Shown here: one piece after another, positions 45,247 through 54,397 of the stretch
Layout: each line of letters begins with the position of its first letter
Position numbering within the stretch: the first letter of the stretch is position 1
Assembly: GCF_029637485.1 (NCBI RefSeq)
Contig: NZ_CP069128.1
Coordinates: 2,202,001 to 2,266,000 of the forward strand
Direction: 5' to 3'
DNA: 64,000 nucleotides
DNA from: Sphingomonas sp. LHG3406-1
Lineage (GTDB): Bacteria; Pseudomonadota; Alphaproteobacteria; Sphingomonadales; Sphingomonadaceae
Translations under genes and position numbers: made by a program
The notes under the pieces: model-generated
Database searches by the model: none
Seen by the model: only the letters and a program-made list of their open reading frames with translations
What the model was told of the DNA's origin: nothing

Positions 45247-45335
45247 CGTCATGCCGGGGCTGACCCGGCATCCGCCTGCCTTTCTTCTAACAGACTGAGA
45301 AGAAAGGCGGACCCCGGCTCAAGGCCGGGGTGACG
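45247..45335. repeat. Composite palindromic repeat (GTCATGCCGGG...CCGGGGTGAC type)
   Basis: Three stems in a row: TGCCGGG/CCCGGCA (45252-45270), an 11-bp perfect stem GCCTTTCTTCT/AGAAGAAAGGC (45278-45308), and ACCCCGGC/GCCGGGGT (45311-45331); the ends CGTCA and TGACG also pair. Such elements are scattered in alphaproteobacterial intergenic DNA. Here it lies between sucC and etfB and could process or terminate the transcript. Confidence 0.75.
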
Positions 45336-45344
45336 GTTGATCCG

Positions 45345-46544
<1,200 letters not shown>

Positions 46545-46618
46545 GGATCGTCCCGAGGATGAAGGTTCGGCGGCCCTAAAGCATGACTCTGGCGACAAGC
46601 CAAGTTAGGGAACGAGGC

Positions 46619-47692
46619 GTGAACGCGCCGCTCCGCAAGATTATCCACGTCGACATGGATGCCTTCTTCGCGAGCGTCGAGCAGCGCGACGATCCGTCGC
46701 TGCGCGGCCGACCCGTCGCCGTCGGTGGCGGGCACCGTGGGGTGGTAGCGGCGGCGAGCTACGAGGCGCGGGCGTTCGGGGTGCGCTCGGCCATGCCTTC
46801 GGTGACGGCGAAGCGGCGCTGCCCCGACCTCGTCTTCGTCAAGCCTCGCTTCGACGCGTACCGCGAGGTCAGCCTGCAGATCCGGGCCATCTTCGCCGAC
46901 TATACCGACCTGATCGAGCCGCTGAGCCTCGACGAAGCCTATCTCGACGTCAGCGAGGACCGATACGGGCTCGGCTCTGCCAAGGCCATTGCCGAGGCCA
47001 TCCGCGCCCGAATCCGCGGCGAGACCGGCCTCACCGCCTCGGCCGGGGTCAGCTACTGCAAGTTCGTCGCCAAGCTCGCCAGCGACCAGAACAAGCCGGA
47101 CGGCCTGTGCGTCATCCGGCCCGAACAGGCGCAGCGCTACATCGCCACCCTGCCGGTCGGCCGCTTCCACGGCATCGGCCCGCGCACCGCCGAGCGGCTG
47201 GAGGCGATGGGCATCCAGACCGGCGCCGACCTCCAGCAATTGAGCATGGACGAGCTGAAGGGCCGGTTCGGAAGCTCGGGCGAATGGTATTGGCGCATCG
47301 CCCGCGGAATCGACGAGCGGCCGGTCCGAAGCAGCCGGCAGGCCAAGTCGGTCAGCGCCGAGCGCACCTTCGACAGCGATTATTCCGACCCGCAGGACCT
47401 CCACCGCGAACTGGAGCGGGTGGCCGGCCTTGCCTGGGACCGGATCGAGCGGGCGCGGGCGAGCGGGCGGACGGTCACCCTCAAGGTCAAGTATTCCGAC
47501 TTCCAGCTGATCAGCCGCGCCCGCAGCTTCACCCTTCCCGTGACCGACCGCGAAGCCTTCGCCGCTGCCGGACATTTCCTTCTGGATCAATTGCTTCCGG
47601 TACCAAGAGGGGTGCGGCTGCTGGGACTTGGGCTGTCGAACCTGATCGATGTTAACAATCAGGTGCCACGTCAGCTGGGGCTGGCGATTTGA
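46619..47692 (+). CDS. dinB: DNA polymerase IV
   Basis: A 357-residue Y-family polymerase for translesion synthesis. Catalytic motifs are intact: HVDMDAFFASVEQRDDP and PLSLDEAYLDVS, with the steric-gate region following the first motif, and an HhH in FHGIGPRTAERLEAMGI. The last residues, QLGLAI, look like a beta-clamp-binding motif. GTG 46619 gives the usual short leader (NAPLRKIIHVDMD); ATG 46583 is in frame but has no ribosome site. No clear LexA box was found in the 74-bp region before it. Confidence 0.94.
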   Translation: MNAPLRKIIHVDMDAFFASVEQRDDPSLRGRPVAVGGGHRGVVAAASYEARAFGVRSAMPSVTAKRRCPDLVFVKPRFDAYREVSLQIRAIFADYTDLIEPLSLDEAYLDVSEDRYGLGSAKAIAEAIRARIRGETGLTASAGVSYCKFVAKLASDQNKPDGLCVIRPEQAQRYIATLPVGRFHGIGPRTAERLEAMGIQTGADLQQLSMDELKGRFGSSGEWYWRIARGIDERPVRSSRQAKSVSAERTFDSDYSDPQDLHRELERVAGLAWDRIERARASGRTVTLKVKYSDFQLISRARSFTLPVTDREAFAAAGHFLLDQLLPVPRGVRLLGLGLSNLIDVNNQVPRQLGLAI

Positions 47693-47723
47693 ATACGTTT
47701 GTGTTAAAGACTGAAGACAGACG

Positions 47724-47760
47724 GGGCCGTTTCGCATCAACCATGCGTTGCGGCCTTCAT
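47724..47760 (+). terminator. Hairpin after dinB
   Basis: GGCCG (47726-47730) and CGCAT (47734-47738) pair with ATGCG (47744-47748) and CGGCC (47752-47756), with a small symmetric internal loop. The following TTCATC is only weakly T-rich. Probable 3' end of the dinB transcript. Confidence 0.4.
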
Positions 47761-47779
47761 CGCAACCACCGCCTGGCAA

Positions 47780-47806
47780 CAGGCACTGTGTAACAGCAGG
47801 CACTGT
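47780..47806. repeat. Tandem CAGGCACTGT repeats upstream of carD
   Basis: CAGGCACTGT occurs at 47780-47789 and again at 47797-47806, a 17-bp period, each with a CAG/CTG dyad. They lie about 85-110 bp before the carD start and could be binding sites for a regulator or a chance duplication. Confidence 0.35.
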
Positions 47807-47888
47807 CCGCAAGAGAGATGCACACGGCCGCGGGGCTACTGGGGGGCGCCGCTTCGTGATTCGCATCTCGCATCTGGAAAGGTGAAGA

Positions 47889-48428
47889 ATGGCAGCGAAG
47901 GCCCTTAGCTTCGACGTTGGCGATTATGTGGTCTACCCCAAGCATGGAGTTGGTCGTGTCGTCGAGCTGCAGTCGACGGAGATCGCGGGCACCAGCCTGC
48001 AGCTCTACGTCCTGCGCTTCGAAAAGGAGAAGATGACTCTCCGTGTTCCCGTCAACAAGGCGGACTCGGTCGGAATGCGCAAGCTCAGCAGCGACAAGAC
48101 GATGCTGGCCGCGCTCGAGATCCTGAAGGGCAAGCCCAAGGTGAAGCGCACCATGTGGTCGCGCCGCGCCCAGGAATATGAAGCGAAGATCAATTCGGGC
48201 GACCTGTCGTCGATCGCCGAGGTGACCCGCGACCTGTTCCGCCCGGACGATGCGCCCGAGCAGAGCTATTCGGAGCGCCAGATCTTCGAAGCCGCCGCCT
48301 CGCGCCTGGCGCGCGAACTCGGCGCGATGGAGCAGACCGACGAGAAGTCGGCGCTGGGCAAGATCCACGAGATCCTGAACAAGGCCGCGCAGATCCATCA
48401 CAAGACCAAGGAAGTGGTCGAGGACTGA
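47889..48428 (+). CDS. carD: CarD family transcriptional regulator
   Basis: A 179-residue CarD/CdnL-type protein that binds the RNA polymerase beta subunit and stabilises open promoter complexes. The N-terminal Tudor-like RNAP-interaction domain reads FDVGDYVVYPKHGVGRVVEL and the C-terminal helical domain contains KGKPKVKRTMWSRRAQEYEA, RDLFRPDD and YSERQIFEAAASRLARELGA. Length and order match CdnL. It is a single-gene unit closed by a strong terminator. Confidence 0.96.
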   Translation: MAAKALSFDVGDYVVYPKHGVGRVVELQSTEIAGTSLQLYVLRFEKEKMTLRVPVNKADSVGMRKLSSDKTMLAALEILKGKPKVKRTMWSRRAQEYEAKINSGDLSSIAEVTRDLFRPDDAPEQSYSERQIFEAAASRLARELGAMEQTDEKSALGKIHEILNKAAQIHHKTKEVVED

Positions 48429-48454
48429 CAGGCTTCGATAATGTCTCAAAGGGA

Positions 48455-48492
48455 GGGCCTTTCCGCCGGATCGCGGGAAGGCCCTTTTCTTT
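48455..48492 (+). terminator. Strong intrinsic terminator of carD
   Basis: GGGCCTT and CCGC (48455-48465) pair with GCGG and AAGGCCC (to 48484), followed by TTTTCTTTT. This is the clearest rho-independent terminator in the window. Confidence 0.9.
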
Positions 48493-48538
48493 TGCCTTAA
48501 CGACGCCGCAACCCCGGACGGCTATCAACGTCACCATC

Positions 48539-48778
48539 ATGACCGATACGCACCTCGACAATGCTGCCGCCAAGCGCGAGCGGATCAAGGCCATCAGCCG
48601 GACGGTGCACAGCATCCCGGTCGAGGAAGGCGGGCAGCTCCGCCCGCAGCGGCCCGCGCCGCTTCAGCCCGCAATGCAGGGCGAACGTTTCTGGAAGCGC
48701 ACCGCACTCGCCGCTGGCGGAGTCGCAGGCGTCGCGCTCGGCTTCGCCGCCGGCCTGCTCGCCACCCGCCGCAGGTAA
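48539..48778 (+). CDS. Small membrane protein, hypothetical
   Basis: A 79-residue protein: charged N-terminus (MTDTHLDNAAAKRERIKAIS), a Pro/Gln-rich middle and a C-terminal helix TALAAGGVAGVALGFAAGLL ending in ATRRR, so tail-anchored with the N-terminus in the cytoplasm. No family recognised. Good coding composition and an isolated position after the carD terminator support it. It ends 2 bp before the stop of the convergent 49-residue gene. Confidence 0.65.
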   Translation: MTDTHLDNAAAKRERIKAISRTVHSIPVEEGGQLRPQRPAPLQPAMQGERFWKRTALAAGGVAGVALGFAAGLLATRRR

Positions 48779-48780
48779 AG

Positions 48781-48930
48781 CTAGCCGAAGAAGCCGCGCT
48801 GCTCGAAGTTCACCACCCCGGTGGCGAGCAGCAGGATGGCGATGATGAGGAACAGGATGGCGGCGATGCCGAGCAGCCGCACGCCGCCCGGAGCCCGCGA
48901 GCGTGGCGCATTGGTCAAATTGTCGTCCAT
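48781..48930 (-). CDS. 49-residue single-pass membrane protein
   Basis: A frame too short for most gene finders, reading MDDNLTNAPRSRAPGGVRLL and then a clean helix IAAILFLIIAILLLATGVVN, ending in FEQRGFFG. A polar, positively charged head followed by one long hydrophobic helix is hard to explain by chance. It converges on the 79-residue gene with a 2-bp gap. Function unknown. Confidence 0.55.
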   Translation of the reverse strand: MDDNLTNAPRSRAPGGVRLLGIAAILFLIIAILLLATGVVNFEQRGFFG

Positions 48931-48966
48931 GCCCAGCCAACCAACGAGCGGCGGCGAGGGGTCCGC

Positions 48967-49314
48967 CTAGGGTCTGGCCCGCTCGGCTTCCCAGTTGAAG
49001 AGGAAGTTGCGGTGCTCCGCCCAGGTCTGCCCTTCGGCCTCACCGTCGATCAGGCAGACGGCACTGTGATAGGGCCCTTGCCCGTCGCTGGTGCGGAAGC
49101 TGGCGCAGAGGCGGCCGCGATCCTTCTTCCAGCGTCCCGCCTGAATCGGGCTGTTGTAGAAACTGCCGGTGACACTGCCGTCGGGTGCGAGCTTCAGCTC
49201 CATCGGCTGGGTGTAGGGCTTGCCCGGCTCGGTCGACAGGTCGACGACCCACTTGCCATCGAGCGTCTCGGGCGAGGGCTGCGCGGCAGCGAGGGCGACG
49301 AGCAGGGTCAGCAT
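48967..49314 (-). CDS. Hypothetical secreted beta-rich protein
   Basis: A 115-residue protein with a short signal sequence (MLTLLVALAAAQPSPETLDG). The rest alternates strands: KWVVDLSTEPGKPYTQPMEL, GSVTGSFYNSPIQAGRWKKD, RLCASFRTSDGQGPYHSAVC (two cysteines that may form a disulphide), WAEHRNFLFNW. The pattern recalls small lipocalin-like or META-like periplasmic domains, judged by eye only. Monocistronic. Confidence 0.65.
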   Translation of the reverse strand: MLTLLVALAAAQPSPETLDGKWVVDLSTEPGKPYTQPMELKLAPDGSVTGSFYNSPIQAGRWKKDRGRLCASFRTSDGQGPYHSAVCLIDGEAEGQTWAEHRNFLFNWEAERARP

Positions 49315-49340
49315 GGGCCCATGCTGTCACCCCACGCGCG

Positions 49341-49408
49341 GCGAAGCAATCCGGAACGGCAACGCAACAAGCGGATTGCGTCGGCGCGTCGCTCCCCGCA
49401 ATGACGGG
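49341..49408. repeat. Palindromic repeat (GCGAAGCAATCC...CGCAATGACG type)
   Basis: GCAATCCG (49346-49353) and CGGATTGC (49372-49379) form a perfect 8-bp inverted repeat in GCGAAGCAATCCGG...GGATTGCG, followed by GCTCCCCGCAATGACGGG. This is a form of a repeat widespread in bacterial intergenic DNA. It lies between divergent genes, so it is not a terminator. Confidence 0.6.
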
Positions 49409-49434
49409 AGCCGGGCAGGGGGAGAGCGGTAGGC

Positions 49435-50838
49435 ATGGCGCAGCGCTGGGGTCTGTGGGGCGGTGTCGCCCTGTTCATGGCGCTGCTGCTGCTGCCTCCG
49501 CCCGAGGAAATGCCGGTCACCGCCTGGCGGGTGGTGGCGCTCGCCGCGCTGATGGCGAGCTGGTGGATGACCCAGGCGCTTCCCCTCACCGCCACCGCGC
49601 TGCTGCCGTTCCTGCTCCTGCCGGCGTTCGGCGTGATGACCGCAAGCGAGGCGGCTGCTTCCTATTACAGCCCGATCCTGTTCCTCGTCCTCGGCGGCGC
49701 GATCATCGCGCTGGCGATCGAGCGGACCGGGCTCCACCGCCGGCTGGCGCTGGCAATCGTCCGCCGTGGCGGCCGGACCCCGAAAGCGATGCTGTTCGCG
49801 TTCATGGCCGCGACGGCCATCCTGTCGATGATCGTTTCCAATACGGCGACGACCTTGATCATGATGCCGATCGCGGTCGCCGTGCTCCATTCCGCCCGGA
49901 TCGTTCCCGGTCATACCGACGGGTTCGCCGGGGCGCTGGCGATGGGCATCGCCTTCGCCGCCTCCATCGGCGGCCTTGCCACCCTCGTCGGTTCGCCGAC
50001 CAACGCCATCGCCGCCGGGATCATCGAGCGGACGGTCGGCCTGCGGATCGACTTCCTCACCTGGGCAAGCTTCGGCGTTCCGCTCGTGATCCTGTCGATC
50101 CCGCTCTGCTGGTTCATCCTGATGCGGGTGCAGAAGGTGGCGCCGACCGACTTCGACGCGGACGAGGCGATCGCCGCCATCGGCGAGGCCGGCGCTTGGT
50201 CCAGCGCCGAAAAACGCCTGATCCCCGTCATCCTGCTCACCGTCGCGGCCTGGACCCTGCTGCCCCTCATCGCCGACCGGCTGCCGAAGGACGTGCTGGT
50301 CGACGGCACGGTCGCCATCGCCGCCGCCCTGCTGCTGTTCGTCGTCCCCGACGGGACCGGCCGCCCAATCCTCAACTGGAACGAGGCCAACCGCGCGCCG
50401 TGGGACGTGATCATGCTGTTCGGCGGCGGGCTCGCTCTGGCGGCCGGGATCGGCGAAAGCGGGCTCGACACCTGGCTCGGCACCGCGCTGGCGCCGCTGA
50501 AAGCCGTCCATCCGCTCCTGATTGCGATCGCGCTGGTGGCGCTGGTGGTCCTGATCACCGAATTCGCCAGCAATGTCGCCGCCGCCAGCGGGATCATCCC
50601 GGTGGTCGCCGGGATCATCGCTGCGACCGGGGTCGATCCGATCCTGCTTGCGCTGCCCGCCGCCTTCGCCGCCAGCTGGGGCTTCATGCTGCCGAGCGGG
50701 ACCGGCCCCAACGCCATCGCCTGGGCGACCGGCCATATCGCCTTGCCGCGCATGCTGAAGGCCGGGCTCCTGCTCGACCTTGCCGGAGTGCCGCTGATGG
50801 TGGGCGTGGTGTGGGCGGTCGCGCCCCTGTTCGGTTAG
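49435..50838 (+). CDS. SLC13/DASS-type sodium:anion symporter
   Basis: A 467-residue transporter of the divalent-anion symporter family (dicarboxylate, or possibly sulfate). The two sodium/substrate motifs are present: VSNTATTLIMMPIAVA (SNT) in the first half and EFASNVAAASGIIPVV in the second, with the hallmark LPSGTGPNAIAWATGHI after it. About twelve helices are evident. Substrate choice between succinate-like acids and others cannot be made. It is tail-to-tail with the DUF305 gene, stops overlapping by 4 bp. Confidence 0.93.
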   Translation: MAQRWGLWGGVALFMALLLLPPPEEMPVTAWRVVALAALMASWWMTQALPLTATALLPFLLLPAFGVMTASEAAASYYSPILFLVLGGAIIALAIERTGLHRRLALAIVRRGGRTPKAMLFAFMAATAILSMIVSNTATTLIMMPIAVAVLHSARIVPGHTDGFAGALAMGIAFAASIGGLATLVGSPTNAIAAGIIERTVGLRIDFLTWASFGVPLVILSIPLCWFILMRVQKVAPTDFDADEAIAAIGEAGAWSSAEKRLIPVILLTVAAWTLLPLIADRLPKDVLVDGTVAIAAALLLFVVPDGTGRPILNWNEANRAPWDVIMLFGGGLALAAGIGESGLDTWLGTALAPLKAVHPLLIAIALVALVVLITEFASNVAAASGIIPVVAGIIAATGVDPILLALPAAFAASWGFMLPSGTGPNAIAWATGHIALPRMLKAGLLLDLAGVPLMVGVVWAVAPLFG

Positions 50839-51152
50839 CGGCCGCCGGTCCGGTCCAGATAGGCGTTCAGCTCGGCGATCTCGCGCTGCTGGGCGGCGAT
50901 GATCTCGTTCGCCATCCTTCTCAGCCCCGGGTCCCGGCCGCGCGCGATCTGCTGGCGGGCCATGTCGATCGCGCCCTGGTGGTGGACGATCATCATCCGC
51001 GCGAAGTCGCGATCCTGGTCGCCGGTCGCGGCGGGCATGGCCATGCCCGGCATCTGCTGACCGGCCATTCCATTCTGGTCGGGCATGGGCGGGGCGTTGC
51101 TGCCGCAGGCGGCGAGCAGGAGCATGGCAGGGGCAAGAAAGAGCGATCGCAT
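50835..51152 (-). CDS. DUF305 lipoprotein
   Basis: A 105-residue lipoprotein (signal FLAPAMLLLAAC with Cys16) whose mature part begins with a Met/Pro-rich segment (PPMPDQNGMAGQQMPGMAMP), followed by the DUF305 core DFARMMIVHHQGAIDMARQQ and LRRMANEIIAAQQREIAELN. The double histidine and methionines suggest copper or other soft-metal binding, as proposed for related proteins. Its stop codon overlaps that of the transporter gene. Confidence 0.9.
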   Translation of the reverse strand: MRSLFLAPAMLLLAACGSNAPPMPDQNGMAGQQMPGMAMPAATGDQDRDFARMMIVHHQGAIDMARQQIARGRDPGLRRMANEIIAAQQREIAELNAYLDRTGGR

Positions 51153-51229
51153 GGCCGGAACGTGGGCGCGCACCGCTTAATCGCAACCCCGGCTTTCGCC
51201 CGTGGCGCCCCTCGGCTAGGGCGACGCCC

Positions 51230-52537
51230 ATGGAAAACGAAGCCGAGATGAGCGGCGTGCCCGCGAGCCGCCAGATGAAGAAGAGCCCGACCGCGATCGG
51301 CAACCACCCGCTCTCTCCGGAGACGATGATGATGGGGTTCGGCTTCGATCCGGCCCTGTCCGAAGGCAGCCTCAAGCCGCCAATCTTCCTCACCTCCACC
51401 TTCGTCTTCAAGAATGCGGCCGACGGCAAGCGCTTCTTCGAAGGCATCACCGGCAAGCGTCCGGGCGGCGCCGAAGGCCTCGTCTATTCGCGCTTCAACG
51501 GGCCCAACCAGGAGATTCTCGAGGATCGACTCGCGGTCTGGGAGCAGGCCGAGGATGCGCTCGCCTTCTCGTCCGGCATGTCGGCGATCGCCACCTTGCT
51601 GCTGACCTTCGTCCAGCCGGGCGACGTGATCGTCCATTCGGGCCCGCTCTACGCCGCGACCGAAACGCTGATCGCCAAGATCCTCGGCCGCTTCGGCGTG
51701 ACCTGGCTCGACTTCCCGGCGGGCGCGACCCGCGAAGAGATCGACAAGGTCATCGCCACGGCGAAGGAGAAGGGCCGCCTCAGCCTCATCTATCTCGAGA
51801 GCCCGGCCAATCCGACCAACGCCCTGGTCGACGTCGAGGCAGTCCGCGCCGCCCGCGACGCCGCCTTCCCCGGCGATGCCCGCCCGCCGATCGCGATCGA
51901 CAACACCTTCCTCGGGCCGCTGTGGGCCAAGCCGCTGGCGTCGGGCGCCGACGTCTCGGTCTACAGCCTGACGAAATATGCCGGCGGCCACAGCGACCTC
52001 GTCGCCGGCGGTCTGGTCGGATCGAAGAAGTTCCTCGATCCCATCCGGATGATGCGCAACACCATCGGCACCATCTGCGATCCCAACACCGCATGGATGC
52101 TGCTGCGCAGCCTTGAGACGCTCGAACTGCGCATGAGCCGGGCGGGCGAGAATGCCGCCAAGGTGTGCGAGTTCCTGCGCACCCACCCGAAGGTGGAAAG
52201 CGTCGGCTATCTCGGCTTCCTCGAAGAGGGAAGCCGCCAGGCAGACATCTACAACCGCCACTGCACCGGCGCCGGCTCAACTTTCTCGCTCTATCTGAAG
52301 GGCGGGGAGAAGGAGGCCTTTGCCTTCCTCGACAACCTCACCATCGCCCACCTCGCGGTCAGCCTCGGCGGCACCGAGACGCTGGCCAGCGCGCCGGCGG
52401 CGATGACCCATCTTTCGGTCCCGGACGAGCGCAAGCAGGCGCTCGGCATCACCGACAACCTCGTGCGTATCAGCATCGGCGTCGAGAATGCCGACGATCT
52501 GATCGCCGACTTCGACAACGCTCTTCGGGCGGTTTGA
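51230..52537 (+). CDS. Cystathionine gamma-synthase/lyase family PLP enzyme
   Basis: A 435-residue Cys/Met-metabolism PLP enzyme. The PLP lysine is Lys249 in YSLTKYAGGHSD. Other signatures: LKPPIFLTSTFVFKNAADGK, VYSRFNGPNQEILEDRLAVW, FSSGMSAIATLLLTF, YLESPANPTNALVDV, AIDNTFLGPLWAKPL and LGGTETLASAPAAMTHLSVP. The sub-reaction (gamma-synthase, gamma-lyase or sulfhydrylase) cannot be fixed by eye; the longer N-terminus (about 45 residues before LKPP) marks a separate clade. It starts 77 bp from the divergent DUF305 gene. Confidence 0.92.
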   Translation: MENEAEMSGVPASRQMKKSPTAIGNHPLSPETMMMGFGFDPALSEGSLKPPIFLTSTFVFKNAADGKRFFEGITGKRPGGAEGLVYSRFNGPNQEILEDRLAVWEQAEDALAFSSGMSAIATLLLTFVQPGDVIVHSGPLYAATETLIAKILGRFGVTWLDFPAGATREEIDKVIATAKEKGRLSLIYLESPANPTNALVDVEAVRAARDAAFPGDARPPIAIDNTFLGPLWAKPLASGADVSVYSLTKYAGGHSDLVAGGLVGSKKFLDPIRMMRNTIGTICDPNTAWMLLRSLETLELRMSRAGENAAKVCEFLRTHPKVESVGYLGFLEEGSRQADIYNRHCTGAGSTFSLYLKGGEKEAFAFLDNLTIAHLAVSLGGTETLASAPAAMTHLSVPDERKQALGITDNLVRISIGVENADDLIADFDNALRAV

Positions 52538-52565
52538 GGCGGGCTGAACTGCTTGCCTGACGGCG

Positions 52566-53648
52566 TCAGGCCGTCGGCCTCGTTCCTCCGCGCTCGGCGG
52601 CCGGGATGATGCCGGTGGCAAGCAGCTGGGCGAGCGCCGGCACGTGACTTTCCGCACGGGGGTGGGGCGAGGGGTCGGATATCATCACGACCGTAAGGTC
52701 GAGGGCGGGCACGATGAACAGCATCTGCCCGCCATAGCCCCAGGCGAAGTGGACGTCGTGGCCACCGCTTCGCTGTGAGAACCAGCCGTAACCATAGGGA
52801 TTGCCGCTCCACGGTGAGGTGGTCCGCGGACGCCAGCTCTGCGCCACCCAGCCTTCGGGCAGGATCCGGCGGCCCTGCCACACCCCATCCTGCCGGTAGA
52901 GCTCGCCGAAGCGGAGCAGCGCCCGCGGCGACATCAGCATGTCGTTACCGCCAAAGTAGATGCCCTGCGGATCGCGCGGCCAGGTCGGCAGGTCGATGCC
53001 GAGCGGCTCGGCCAGCCACTCCTGCGCAAGGGCATGGGTGCTGCGGCCCGAGGTGCGGGTGAGGATGGCGGACAGCAGGTGCGAGGAGCCGGTCGAGTAG
53101 AGCATCTCGCCGCCCGGCTCGGCGGCAAACGGGCGCGACAGTGCGTAGCGCACCCAATTGGGGCTCGCGACCCAAGCCCCGTAATTCGGGCCCGAGGTGC
53201 GGCCGAGGCCTGCCTGCATTGAGAGAAGATGACCGATCTCGATCTGTTCGATGCGCGGATCGGCCCCTTGCGGAATATCGGCGCGCAGAAGCGGCGCGAT
53301 CTTCTGCTCCGGCCCATCGAGCAGGTCACGCCCGATGGCGATCCCGACCAGCGCCGAAAGCACCGACTTGGAAGCGGACTTGATGTTCACCGGCTGGTCG
53401 AGCGCCGGTCCGCGCAGGCGATATTCGGCAAGGGTCTCGCCATGGCGGGCGACCAGCACCGCCTGGAGCCGGGGCAGCGCGTCCGCCCGCTTCCGCACCT
53501 CCGCCATGAGCGCTGGGTCGAGCCCGCGCGTGGCAATGGCTGTTTCTCGACCGACCGAAGGTTGGGATCCGGCGGTCTTATTCTGCGCTTCCGAGCAGCC
53601 CGCCGTGAACAGCAGGGTAGAAGCGACGAAAGCAAGCCAGCTACGCAT
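52566..53648 (-). CDS. Serine hydrolase, beta-lactamase class C-like lipoprotein
   Basis: A 360-residue lipoprotein (signal FVASTLLFTAGC, Cys18). The penicillin-binding/beta-lactamase fold is marked by the nucleophile motif Ser91-Ala-Ser-Lys94 (KSASKS), a YSTGS element in place of the usual Tyr-x-Asn, and HFAWGYGGQM near the C-terminus. Such proteins are mostly esterases or peptidases, and antibiotic hydrolysis is not implied. ATG 53648 is preferred to the TTG codon before it. It converges on the PLP enzyme gene, with a small CCTGAC/GTCAGG hairpin at the shared 3' end. Confidence 0.9.
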   Translation of the reverse strand: MRSWLAFVASTLLFTAGCSEAQNKTAGSQPSVGRETAIATRGLDPALMAEVRKRADALPRLQAVLVARHGETLAEYRLRGPALDQPVNIKSASKSVLSALVGIAIGRDLLDGPEQKIAPLLRADIPQGADPRIEQIEIGHLLSMQAGLGRTSGPNYGAWVASPNWVRYALSRPFAAEPGGEMLYSTGSSHLLSAILTRTSGRSTHALAQEWLAEPLGIDLPTWPRDPQGIYFGGNDMLMSPRALLRFGELYRQDGVWQGRRILPEGWVAQSWRPRTTSPWSGNPYGYGWFSQRSGGHDVHFAWGYGGQMLFIVPALDLTVVMISDPSPHPRAESHVPALAQLLATGIIPAAERGGTRPTA

Positions 53649-53728
53649 CAACCCCAGTTAGGAACCGAGACAGCCGTCTTGCAGGCGGCAACGGACGAAA
53701 CGAGGCGTCCGCGGGCGAGACGGTGGGC

Positions 53729-54397
53729 TCAGCCCCAGTCCACGACCGCCCAGCCGCGCTTGGTCGCCAGTTCGCGCAGGCGTCCGTGCGGGTTCACCGC
53801 GACCGCTTCGTCGGCCCATTCAAATACGGGCGCGTCGGTGACGTGGTCGCTGTAGAAGCGGACGTGGCCGTGCTTGCCGGTGAGGCCGCTCTTCTCGACC
53901 CAGTCGGCGACCATCCGCATCTTCGCTTCGCCATAGCAATTCTCGCCCTCGATCCGGCAGATGATGCTGTCGTCGAGGCCGAGCATGGTGTTGGTGCCGA
54001 TCACGTCGTCGAAGCCGACCCGCTCGGCAATGGCGGCGGCGTAGAAGCGGTAGCTGGCGGTCGCCATGACGACCCGGCGCCCTTGCTCCTTGTCGCGGCG
54101 AATCGCGGCGCGCGCGCCGGGGCGGATGTTGGTTGCCGCCTGCCGGTCGGCGAAGCTGTCGACCAGCGGCTTCATCTCGGCCAGGCTGATGCTTTGCCCG
54201 ATCAGAAGGCGATGGTTCACTTCCTTGAGCGTCGCCCGGCTGATCAGCTTTACGACATAGAAGAGCATCGAGCCGACCACGACCGGCAGGAAGACGAGCC
54301 GCCACGGCGCCCGGTGGATCGCGCAGTGGAGAAGGAAGCTGGTGTAGGTCGGGCGGCGGGTCACCGTCCGGTCCATGTCATAGATGGCGAGGTCCAT
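53729..54397 (-). CDS. HAD-IB family phosphatase (phosphoserine-phosphatase-like)
   Basis: A 222-residue HAD enzyme: DMDRTVTR with nucleophile Asp7 and acid/base Asp9, motif II MATASYRF, motif III/IV lysine and YSDHVTDAPVFEWAD. The cap and membrane-proximal hydrophobic stretch LVFLPVVVGSMLFYVVKLIS suggest it works at the membrane. It is coupled to the nucleotidyltransferase gene by TGATG and is the last gene of the lipid head-group operon. A role removing phosphate from a phosphorylated lipid is inferred from context. Confidence 0.9.
   Translation of the reverse strand: MDLAIYDMDRTVTRRPTYTSFLLHCAIHRAPWRLVFLPVVVGSMLFYVVKLISRATLKEVNHRLLIGQSISLAEMKPLVDSFADRQAATNIRPGARAAIRRDKEQGRRVVMATASYRFYAAAIAERVGFDDVIGTNTMLGLDDSIICRIEGENCYGEAKMRMVADWVEKSGLTGKHGHVRFYSDHVTDAPVFEWADEAVAVNPHGRLRELATKRGWAVVDWG

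Noticed and set aside
46545..46618. Searched for a LexA/SOS box before dinB
   Set aside because: No convincing GTTC-N7-GTTC or CTGT-type palindrome in the 74-bp divergent region.
52566..53648. Antibiotic-resistance beta-lactamase
   Set aside because: It has the class C-like fold, but the lipoprotein signal, altered Tyr motif and lack of an AmpR-type regulator fit the broad serine hydrolase/esterase group better.
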